The notes below the pieces were generated by a model. The model saw only the letters and a list, made by a program, of their open reading frames with translations. It did not search any database and was not told the DNA's origin. This document shows positions 32,630 through 39,351 of a stretch of 64,000 nt of DNA, piece after piece. The stretch lies in the NCBI GenBank assembly GCA_041389495.1, contig JAWKRT010000003.1, positions 124,001 through 188,000 on the forward strand, given 5' to 3'. Source of the DNA: Myxococcota bacterium. GTDB taxonomy: Bacteria; Myxococcota_A; UBA9160; UBA4427. Position 1 is the stretch's first letter, and each line of letters begins with the position of its first letter. Both the position numbers and the translations under genes were made by a program.

Positions 32630-34207
32630 CTAACGTCCGCCGATGCCCTCGGCGGCGAGCCGCGCGCGCACGTCGTCGCGCAGCGCGCCCTTCGCGACCT
32701 TCCCGCCCGAGGAGCGCGGGATTTCGTCGAGGACGATCAGGCGCTCGGGGAGGCTCTCGCTCGAGACGTCGCGCGCGCGCAGGTGGGCGACCAGCTCGGG
32801 CAGCGCGAGCGAGGCGCCCGGCGCGAGCTCGACGTAGACGCAGACCTTCTCGCCGAAGACGGGGTCGGGCATCGCCACTGCGGCCGCGAGCTGCACGGCC
32901 GGATGCGTCGCCACGAGCTGCTCGACGGCGGGCGCGCTCACGTTCTTCCCGCCGCGGATGATGAAGTCGCCCGAGCGGCCGACGATCGCGAGGTAGCCGT
33001 CGGCGTCGAGGCGCGCGACGTCGCCCGTGCGCATCCAGCCGTCCGGCGTGTAGAGCGCGGCGTTCGCCTCGTCGTCGTTCCAGTAGCCGCGCGACAGCAG
33101 CGGGCCCCGGCACGCCGGCTGGCCCTCGCCGGTCGCGGTCGTGTCGCGACCCTCGTCGTCGACGAGCCGCACGTGCATCGAGGGGATCGGGCGGCCGGCC
33201 GTGCGCAGGCGCTTCTCGCGCGGGTCGCGCAGCGTCGTGTTCGAGAGCGCCCCCGTCTCGTTCGAGCCGTAGAACTGGAGCACGCGCGCGCCCGTGCGGT
33301 CCTCGAACTGGCTCGCGCGCTCGTACGGCACGGCCTCGCCGCCCGTGAAGAGCGCGCGCAGCGAGCGCAGGTCGTGCCGCTCGAGCGCGTCGCTCCCGAG
33401 CATCATCACGAACTGCGTGCTGACGGCGGCGAGCACGCTGACGCGGTGACGCTCGATCGCGGCGATCGCCGCTTCGGCCGTGAAGCGCGGCATCACGACG
33501 CAGGGCGCGCCGAGCAGCGCCGGCGTGAAGTGCGCCGTCCACAGGCCGAAGCCGAAGGGCGCGGGAATGACGCTCATGAAGACGTCGTCCTCGGTCATGT
33601 CGGCGGCGGCGGCGGCGAGCGCGTGGAAGTGGATCCAGCGCGCCTGGTCGTGCGCCACGCACTTCGGCATGCCGGTGGTGCCGGAGGTCGAGTTGAGCAG
33701 GAAGACCTCGTCGACGCGACGCGCCGCGTCCGCGGGCGGTGCCGCGGCGCCGGCGCGCTCCGCGCCGTCGACGCGCAGCGGCGCATCGGTCTCGAGCTCG
33801 CCCTCCGCGACGACGTGATGCGCGAGCGGGAGCGCCGCGTCGCGCGCGCCGGCCGCGAAGTCGGCCATGTCGAGGTCGCGATAGCGCGCGCGGCTCACGA
33901 GCGCGCGCGCGCCGCTGCGGCGCAGCAGGTGGAGGAGCTCGGCGCGGCCCGCGCGCGGGCCGATGCCCATCGTCACGAGTCCGGCCTTCTCGACGGCGAG
34001 GTACGCCGCGTGCACGCCCGGCCCGTCGGGCAGCACGACCGCGACGCGCTCGCCGCGGGCGAGCCCGAGCGAAGCGAGCGCGCCGGCGAGCCGCGTCGAG
34101 CGCGCGTCGTACTCGCGCCACGACATCGCGCAGCCGTCGCCGTGGAAGGCGACCGCCTCGGGACGGGCGGCGGCGTGGTCGCGAACGGTCTGGGCGAGCG
34201 TCTTCAC
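32630..34207 (-). CDS. AMP-forming acyl/aryl-CoA ligase
   Basis: A 525-residue class I adenylate-forming enzyme. Motifs in order: LLNSTSGTTGMPKCV (P-loop), a FGFGLWTAHF acyl-pocket region, FYGSNETGALSNTT, GWMRTGD, GRSGDFIIRGGKNVS hinge region and the C-terminal SSGGKVAKG with the catalytic Lys. The C-terminal motif differs from TGK of typical fatty-acyl ligases, and the fold is nearer to the benzoate/cyclohexanecarboxylate and medium-chain ligases. The GTG start at 34207 has GGAG 7 nt upstream; the frame is open further upstream but that part is Arg-rich. First gene of the operon with the acylase and the CoA-transferase. Confidence 0.87.
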   Translation of the reverse strand: MKTLAQTVRDHAAARPEAVAFHGDGCAMSWREYDARSTRLAGALASLGLARGERVAVVLPDGPGVHAAYLAVEKAGLVTMGIGPRAGRAELLHLLRRSGARALVSRARYRDLDMADFAAGARDAALPLAHHVVAEGELETDAPLRVDGAERAGAAAPPADAARRVDEVFLLNSTSGTTGMPKCVAHDQARWIHFHALAAAAADMTEDDVFMSVIPAPFGFGLWTAHFTPALLGAPCVVMPRFTAEAAIAAIERHRVSVLAAVSTQFVMMLGSDALERHDLRSLRALFTGGEAVPYERASQFEDRTGARVLQFYGSNETGALSNTTLRDPREKRLRTAGRPIPSMHVRLVDDEGRDTTATGEGQPACRGPLLSRGYWNDDEANAALYTPDGWMRTGDVARLDADGYLAIVGRSGDFIIRGGKNVSAPAVEQLVATHPAVQLAAAVAMPDPVFGEKVCVYVELAPGASLALPELVAHLRARDVSSESLPERLIVLDEIPRSSGGKVAKGALRDDVRARLAAEGIGGR

Positions 34208-34327
34208 GAGCGAGCTCCGGCGTGGCGCGGCGGCGCGCGCGGATCGCGCGCGCACGGCCGACGGGATACCGCGCCGCGCGGCGCGCGGCCAGCCCGCGCG
34301 GTCGTCCTGCGCGCTCGCTCCGCGCGC

Positions 34328-34357
34328 TTGTTCCGCGCTCGCGCGCGGGGATAGACT
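34328..34357 (+). promoter_or_regulatory. Candidate promoter of the SnoaL-SDR-ACAD operon
   Basis: TTGTTC (34328-34333), 18-nt spacer and TAGACT (34352-34357), 50 nt before the ATG at 34408. It lies in the 200-bp gap to the divergent ligase operon; the rest of that gap is featureless GC-rich sequence. Confidence 0.35.
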
Positions 34358-34407
34358 GCGCGCCCCGCCGCCGCTCCCGCGGTGCGCGGGCCCGGGAGGA
34401 CACGTCG

Positions 34408-34887
34408 ATGGGTCGCTGGAGTCGCCAGGAGCTCGAGGAAGCGTTCGACAACTATCAAGCGATGGCGCTCAAGGCCGGCACGTCCGGCGACTGGCGCTGC
34501 TGGGCCGATCTCTTCACCGAGGATGCGACCTACGTCGAGCACCTCTTCGGCACGTTCGGCGGACGCGAGGCGATCTACAACTGGATCCAGAAGACGATGT
34601 CGACCGCGCCGAACGACGAGATGAAGTTCTTCCCGATCGACTGGTACGTGATCGACGAGGAGCGCGGCTGGATCGTCTGCAAGGTGTGGAACCGCTTCAT
34701 GGACCCGGGCGACGGCAGCGTCCACCAGGAGTACAACGTCACGATCCTCAAGTACGCGGGCAACGGCCGCTTCTCGTACGAGGAGGACGTCTACAACCCC
34801 GCGCACTTCGGCAAGATGGTGAAGGGCTACATCGACCGCCGCGACGAGCTCGCCGCGAAGAAGCAGAAGGGTGCCGCGTCGCGATGA
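34408..34887 (+). CDS. SnoaL/NTF2-fold protein
   Basis: A 159-residue cone-shaped alpha+beta barrel protein of the nuclear-transport-factor-2 superfamily, which includes ketosteroid isomerases, polyketide cyclases and hydratases. The N-terminal helix FDNYQAMALKAGTSGDWRCWADLFTEDATY is the usual signature, with FGGREAIYNWI and a central beta strand. Candidate acid/base residues are the Asp and His in DATYVEHLFG. GGGAGG lies 8 nt before the ATG; the longer upstream frame is Arg-rich and rejected. The stop overlaps the next ATG as ATGA. In this operon an isomerase or hydratase acting on a cyclic or hydroxylated acyl-CoA is plausible but not shown. Confidence 0.85.
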   Translation: MGRWSRQELEEAFDNYQAMALKAGTSGDWRCWADLFTEDATYVEHLFGTFGGREAIYNWIQKTMSTAPNDEMKFFPIDWYVIDEERGWIVCKVWNRFMDPGDGSVHQEYNVTILKYAGNGRFSYEEDVYNPAHFGKMVKGYIDRRDELAAKKQKGAASR

Positions 34888-35969
34888 AGGTCCTCGTGAT
34901 GGGCGGCACGAGCTTCAACGGGCTCGCGCTCGTGCGCGAGCTCGCGAAGACGGGCCACGACGTCACGATCTGCAACCGCGGGAAGACCGACGCCGCGCTC
35001 CCGCGCGGCGTCGCGCGCGTCGCCTGCGACCGCACGGACGCGGCCGCCGTGCGCGCGGCGCTCGGGGGCCGCGAGTTCGACGCCGTCTTCGACATCAGCG
35101 CCTACACGCCGGCGGACGTCGAGCTCATGGTCGAGCTCTTCCGCGGGCGCACCGGGCACTACCTGTTCGCGAGCTCGACCGTCATCTACGCGCCGACGAA
35201 CCTGCTGCCGATCACGGAGGGCCACCCGCTCGACCGCGGGCCGCGCCAGAACGGCTACGGCGCCAACAAGATCCTGTGCGAGGAGATCCTGCTGCGCGAG
35301 TGGCGCGAGCGCGCCTTCCCGTGCTCGATCGTCGCGTTCTCGATGGTCTTCGGGCCGAACAACATCATCCCCGACCGCGAGCAGCGCATGTTCGCGCGCA
35401 TGCTGCAGGGACGGAAGGTGCTGATCCCGGGCGACGGGACGACGCTCGGGATGGTCGGCCACGTCGACGACCAGGCGCGCGCGATGCGGATGATGATGCA
35501 GAACCCGAGGACGTTCGGGCGCCGCTACAACCTGACGGGCGACGACTACTACAGCGACGAGGGCTACGTCGACACCATCGCCGAGGTCACCGGCCGGGGC
35601 GCTTCGAACGTCGAGAAGGTCTTCGTCCCGCCGGCGCTGATGGACCGGCTGTGGTCGGGGGAGGTCGCGGTCGGCGGCCGCGGGAGCGGGACGACGAGCA
35701 CGGTGCGGGCGAGCTTCGATGCGCGCAGCCAGCAGCTCTTCAAGCTGCAGGGCCTCGTGCAGCGCCTCGCGCCGAACCTCCACCACTGGAACCGCAGCGT
35801 GCTCTTCAGCGTGGAGCGCCTGAAGCAGGACACGGGCTGGCGCCCCGAGTACACGTTCGCGAGCGCGGTCGAGCACACCTGGGAGTGGTTCGTGCGCGAA
35901 GGGCTCGACCGCACGCGCGAGTTCGACTTCTCGTTCGAGGACGAGATCCTGGCGCTCGTCGAGCGCTGA
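34884..35969 (+). CDS. Extended SDR, NAD-dependent epimerase/dehydratase family (CSP41-like Rossmann motif)
   Basis: A 361-residue extended SDR. The nucleotide loop is MGGTSFNGLALV, the GGTxFxG form seen in CSP41-like and atypical SDRs rather than GxxGxxG, followed by CNRGKT, a pattern that often binds NADP or has lost redox activity. The active site shows ASSTVIYAP and NGYGANK, so the Tyr-x-x-x-Lys pair is present and catalysis is possible. The C-terminal half has GHVDDQARAM and a substrate domain. It is coupled to the SnoaL gene by ATGA and followed 38 bp later by an acyl-CoA dehydrogenase. Sugar-nucleotide or CoA-linked substrates are both conceivable. Confidence 0.85.
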   Translation: MKVLVMGGTSFNGLALVRELAKTGHDVTICNRGKTDAALPRGVARVACDRTDAAAVRAALGGREFDAVFDISAYTPADVELMVELFRGRTGHYLFASSTVIYAPTNLLPITEGHPLDRGPRQNGYGANKILCEEILLREWRERAFPCSIVAFSMVFGPNNIIPDREQRMFARMLQGRKVLIPGDGTTLGMVGHVDDQARAMRMMMQNPRTFGRRYNLTGDDYYSDEGYVDTIAEVTGRGASNVEKVFVPPALMDRLWSGEVAVGGRGSGTTSTVRASFDARSQQLFKLQGLVQRLAPNLHHWNRSVLFSVERLKQDTGWRPEYTFASAVEHTWEWFVREGLDRTREFDFSFEDEILALVER

Positions 35970-36007
35970 CCCGCGCGCCCGGCGCGCATCCGCCTGCGAG
36001 GACGAAG

Positions 36008-37312
36008 ATGGCCTGGGACTTCGAGACCGACCCCGAGTTCGAGGAGACGCTCGCGTGGATGCGCGCGTTCGTGCGCGACGAGATCGAGCCGATCGACGTG
36101 ATCTCGGACGAGCTCGATCAGGCGCAGCTCGACGTGCTGACCGCGCCGCTCAAGGAGGAGGTGAAGCGCCGCGGGCTCTGGGCCGCGCACCTCGACAAGG
36201 AGCTCGGCGGGCAGGGGCTCGGCCAGGTGAAGCTCGCGCTGATGCACGAGGTCCTCGGGCGCACGCTGCACGGCCCCGAGGTCTTCGGCAACCAGGCGCC
36301 CGACTCCGGCAATGCCGAGCTCCTCGCGCACGGCGCGACCGAGGCCCAGAAGGATCGCTGGCTGTGGCCGCTCCTCGACGGGAAGCTGCGCAGCTCGTTC
36401 TCGATGACGGAGGCGCACGTCGCGGGCTCGGACCCGACGGGCATCCGCACGCGCGCGGTGCGCGACGGCGACGCCTGGGTGATCGACGGGCACAAGTGGT
36501 TCGCGTCGAACGCGGACATCGCGGACTTCACCATCCTGATGGCGGTGACCGACCCCGACGCGCCGCCGCACCGGCGCGCGAGCATGTTCGTCGTGCCGAA
36601 GGACACGCCGGGCATGCGCATCGTGCGCAGCCCGGGGACGATGTCGCACCCCGACCGCCATCCGAAGAAGGGGCGCGGCGGCAGCCACTGCGAGGTGTAC
36701 TACGAGGGCGCGCGCATCCCGCTCGACCACCTGATCGGGCAGCCGGGGCAGGGCTTCCAGCTCGCGCAGACGCGGCTCGGCGGCGGTCGCATCCACCACG
36801 CGATGCGCCTGCTCGGCCAGACCGAGCGCGCCTTCGACATGATGATCGAGCGCGCGGCGTCGCGGGAGTCGCACGGGCGGCTGCTGCGCGACCACCAGAT
36901 GGTGCAGGACGCGATCGCGCTCTCCGCGATCGGCATCGAGACGCAGCGCCTGCTCACGCTCAAGGCGGCCTGGACGATCGACCGCACCGGCGCCGCGAAC
37001 TCGCGCGCCGAGATCGCGATGATCAAGTACTACGGCGCGAAGGTGGCGCTCGAGGTGATCGACCGCTCCATCCAGATCCACGGCTCGCTCGGCTACACGA
37101 CCGACCTGCCGCTCGAGCGCATGTACCGCATGGCGCGCGCGCTGCGCATCGCGGACGGCGCCGACGAGGTGCACAAGGTGACGATCGCCAAGCACTTCCT
37201 GCGCGGCGTCGAGCCGGTCGAGGGCTGGCCGAGCGAGTGGCTCCCGGCGAAGCGCGAGGCCGCGGTGGCGAAGTTCCGCCACCTCGTCGACCTGCACGTC
37301 GAGAACCTGTGA
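36008..37312 (+). CDS. Acyl-CoA dehydrogenase, ACAD10/11-like
   Basis: A 434-residue FAD-dependent dehydrogenase. N-terminal helical domain (1-125), middle beta domain with FSMTEAHVAGSDPTGI and WVIDGHKWFASNA (131-167), C-terminal helical domain with LGGGRIHHAMRLLGQTERA (258-275), RLLTLKAAWTID (314-325) and IQIHGSLGYTTDLPLERMYR. The GRIHH signature and DGADEVH at 383-389, replacing the usual EGT loop, match ACAD10/ACAD11 and related bacterial enzymes that act with a hydroxyacyl-CoA kinase. Such a kinase is encoded at 21006-22076. GAGGA lies 5 nt before the ATG. Third gene of the SnoaL, SDR, ACAD operon. Confidence 0.92.
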   Translation: MAWDFETDPEFEETLAWMRAFVRDEIEPIDVISDELDQAQLDVLTAPLKEEVKRRGLWAAHLDKELGGQGLGQVKLALMHEVLGRTLHGPEVFGNQAPDSGNAELLAHGATEAQKDRWLWPLLDGKLRSSFSMTEAHVAGSDPTGIRTRAVRDGDAWVIDGHKWFASNADIADFTILMAVTDPDAPPHRRASMFVVPKDTPGMRIVRSPGTMSHPDRHPKKGRGGSHCEVYYEGARIPLDHLIGQPGQGFQLAQTRLGGGRIHHAMRLLGQTERAFDMMIERAASRESHGRLLRDHQMVQDAIALSAIGIETQRLLTLKAAWTIDRTGAANSRAEIAMIKYYGAKVALEVIDRSIQIHGSLGYTTDLPLERMYRMARALRIADGADEVHKVTIAKHFLRGVEPVEGWPSEWLPAKREAAVAKFRHLVDLHVENL

Positions 37313-37355
37313 GCGGCGCGCGCCGCGCGCGCGCCCAGGCGGGCGAGGGCGCTCG

Positions 37356-38153
37356 CTAGTCGGGCAGCGCGGTCTTGAGGCCGTCGACCGACGACGCCCC
37401 GCACACGCTGAAGACCTGGCCGCTCACGAAGCTCGCCGCGTCGCTCGCGAGCCAGAGCACCGCGTTCGCGACGTCGCGGCCCGTGCCGAGGCGGCCGACC
37501 GGCGTCGGCGGGCGCGCGCCCCGCGCCTCGCCGCCGAGCGCGGCCGAGACGCGCGCCATGCCCTCGGTGTCCGCGATCGGCCCCGGGGCCACGGCGTTGG
37601 CGCGGATGCCCTTCGGGCCCCACTCGACGGCCTGCGTCCGGGTCAGCGCGTCGACGCCCATCTTCGCGGCGGCGACGTGCGCCTGGAGCGCGACGCCCTG
37701 GTGGTCGAACGGCGCCGAGATGTTCACGATGCAGCCGCCGTGCGCGGCGAGCCACGCGTGATAGGCCGCCTTCGAGACGTTGTAGGTGCCGAGCAGGTCG
37801 ATCCCGACGACCGCCTTGAAGCCGTTGTACGAGATGCCGCTCATCGGCGCCGGGAAGTTGCCGGCCGCGTTGTTGACGACGACGTCGAGGCGACCCCAGC
37901 GCTCGAGCACGCCGGCGACGACGGCCTCGACCTGCGCGGGCTCGCGCACGTCGCAGGTGAGCCCGAGGCACGCGATGCCCTCGCTCTCGAGCGCGCGCGC
38001 CGCGGCGTCGATCACCTCGCGGCGGCGGCTCGCGATCGCGACCTTCGCGCCGTGCTCGCCGAGGCAGCGCGCGATCTCGAAGCCGATGCCCGTGCCGCCG
38101 CCCGTCACGAGCGCGACGCGTCCCGCGAGCACGTCCGGTCGGAAGCAGCTCAC
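37356..38153 (-). CDS. SDR, 2,4-dienoyl-CoA-reductase-like
   Basis: A 265-residue classical SDR. Cofactor motif TGGGTGIG (about 18-25) with ASRRRE after strand 2, which favours NADP. Then NNAAGNFPAPMSGISYNGFKAV, a stretch characteristic of peroxisomal-type 2,4-dienoyl-CoA reductases, in which the usual Tyr-x-x-x-Lys is altered: here the region reads LQAHVAAAKMGVD, with His in the Tyr position and Lys kept. That substitution also fits the dienoyl reductase class. It would remove trans-2,cis-4 double bonds in unsaturated acyl-CoA breakdown. GTG start with AGGAGG upstream, overlapping the stop of the F420 oxidoreductase as GTGA. Confidence 0.87.
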   Translation of the reverse strand: MSCFRPDVLAGRVALVTGGGTGIGFEIARCLGEHGAKVAIASRRREVIDAAARALESEGIACLGLTCDVREPAQVEAVVAGVLERWGRLDVVVNNAAGNFPAPMSGISYNGFKAVVGIDLLGTYNVSKAAYHAWLAAHGGCIVNISAPFDHQGVALQAHVAAAKMGVDALTRTQAVEWGPKGIRANAVAPGPIADTEGMARVSAALGGEARGARPPTPVGRLGTGRDVANAVLWLASDAASFVSGQVFSVCGASSVDGLKTALPD

Positions 38154-39148
38154 GCGCGTCCCTCCTGCGCGGCGATGGCCGGCATCACCTCGTTCGCGAA
38201 GAGCTCGAGGCTCTGCCATCCGAGCTCGGGCGGGATGCCGCCGCCGAGCGGGAAGTGGCGGAACGCGGCGCCCGGCTCGCGCGCGTACGCGATGCACTGC
38301 TCGGGCGTCCACACGCGGTACTTCCCCTCGGCGCGGAGGTCGGCCACCGTCGTCGCGCCGCTGTGCTGGTAGGACCGCTGCTCGGGGCGCTGCCAGCTCG
38401 CGTAGGTCCGCGCGTCGTGCAGCCAGTGCTCGCCGATCGCCGCCCACGCGGCGTCCGGGTCCTTCGCGACGAAGAGCATCCACGGCTCGACCGGGTCGAT
38501 CAGGACGGGGCGCGCGACGCCGAGGCGCGCGCACTCCTCGCGGTAGACCGCGTTCAGCGCCTCGTCGTGGATGGGCGGGCCGAACGGCAGGCCGAAGCGC
38601 GCGGCGCGCTTCGCGGCGGCGGGCGTCGAGCCGCCGACGATCACGAACGGGTGCGGCTTCGAGATCGGCTTCGGCGTGACGCGGATCGTCTCGCCGCGGT
38701 AGGTGAACGGCTCGCCCGTCCAGGCCGCGAGCAGCGTCTCGAGCAGCTCGTCGAGGATCCGGCCGCGCCGCGCGAACTCGCGACTCGTCGCGTGGTACTC
38801 GACCGGCCGGTAGCCGAGGCCGGCCGTGAACGAGAAGCGCCCGCCGCTCAGGATGTCGAGCACGGCGACGTCCTCGGCGAGGCGCACCGGGTCGTGCAGC
38901 GGCGCGAGCAGCGCCGACACGGTGATCGCGATGCGCTGCGTGCGCGCGGCGACGGCCGCGGCCATGACGAGCGGCGACGGCAGATAGCCGTCGTCGACGC
39001 AGTGGTGCTCGGAGAGGATGACGGCCTGGAAGCCGCGCTCGTCGGCGAAGCGCGCCATCTCGAGGCTCGCGTCGTAGATCGCCTTGCGCGGCGTCGTCGC
39101 GAACGCGGGCACGCGGAAGTCGAAGCGGATCATCGCGGGCGCGGGCAT
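38150..39148 (-). CDS. LLM-class, probable F420-dependent oxidoreductase
   Basis: A 332-residue luciferase-like monooxygenase-fold TIM barrel. Visible are FADERGFQAVILSEHHCVDDGYLPSP, ITVSALLAPLHDPVRLAEDVAVLDILSGGRFSF and VIVGGSTPAAAKRAARFG, the standard flavin or deazaflavin-binding pattern. Most bacterial members without a reductase partner use coenzyme F420. The ATG at 39148 (GAGG 9 nt upstream) is preferred over an ATG five codons in, which has no Shine-Dalgarno. It is coupled by GTGA to a dienoyl-CoA-reductase-like SDR, so a role in reducing unsaturated or cyclic intermediates is a reasonable guess. Confidence 0.88.
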   Translation of the reverse strand: MPAPAMIRFDFRVPAFATTPRKAIYDASLEMARFADERGFQAVILSEHHCVDDGYLPSPLVMAAAVAARTQRIAITVSALLAPLHDPVRLAEDVAVLDILSGGRFSFTAGLGYRPVEYHATSREFARRGRILDELLETLLAAWTGEPFTYRGETIRVTPKPISKPHPFVIVGGSTPAAAKRAARFGLPFGPPIHDEALNAVYREECARLGVARPVLIDPVEPWMLFVAKDPDAAWAAIGEHWLHDARTYASWQRPEQRSYQHSGATTVADLRAEGKYRVWTPEQCIAYAREPGAAFRHFPLGGGIPPELGWQSLELFANEVMPAIAAQEGRA

Positions 39149-39231
39149 CGGAGCGGGCCTCGGGTGGAGCGGGGCAGTGCGGTCGTCGCTGCGCGTCGCC
39201 GTGCGCACCGGCAGCGCGAACGCGGCGCGGC

Positions 39232-39237
39232 AGCATA
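39232..39237 (-). promoter_or_regulatory. Candidate -10 hexamer TATGCT for the LLM gene starting at 39148
   Basis: TATGCT on the minus strand, 83 nt before the start codon, in the 203-bp divergent gap. A TTGACC (39296-39301, plus strand) in the same gap could be a -35 for the opposite gene, though no good -10 follows it. Confidence 0.25.
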
Positions 39238-39351
39238 CCACCGGCAGTCGGCGGCGATCGCGCCTCGCGCGCGCGCGCCCGACGCGTGCGCGGCGTTGAC
39301 CGGGGAGCGCGCGCGGTGCCACGCTGCGCGACCCCTCGCCCGGAGCTCCGC

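Noticed and set aside
29082..34451. One continuous 1789-codon minus-strand frame suggesting a giant fusion protein
   Set aside because: Only its last 416 codons (CaiB) are real. The acylase and ligase sequences lie in other frames, each with its own start and stop; the join is an accident of high GC with few stops.
36008..37312. Isovaleryl- or short-chain-type acyl-CoA dehydrogenase assignment
   Set aside because: The GRIHH and DGADEVH signatures fit ACAD10/11 better, and the usual EGT loop is absent.
37313..37355. GC-rich inverted sequence after the ACAD gene as a terminator
   Set aside because: Alternating CG runs can pair in many ways and there is no T tract, so no single structure can be supported.
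39296..39301. TTGACC as a full promoter for the spermidine-synthase-like gene
   Set aside because: No acceptable -10 hexamer occurs 15-19 nt downstream; it is mentioned only as a possible -35.
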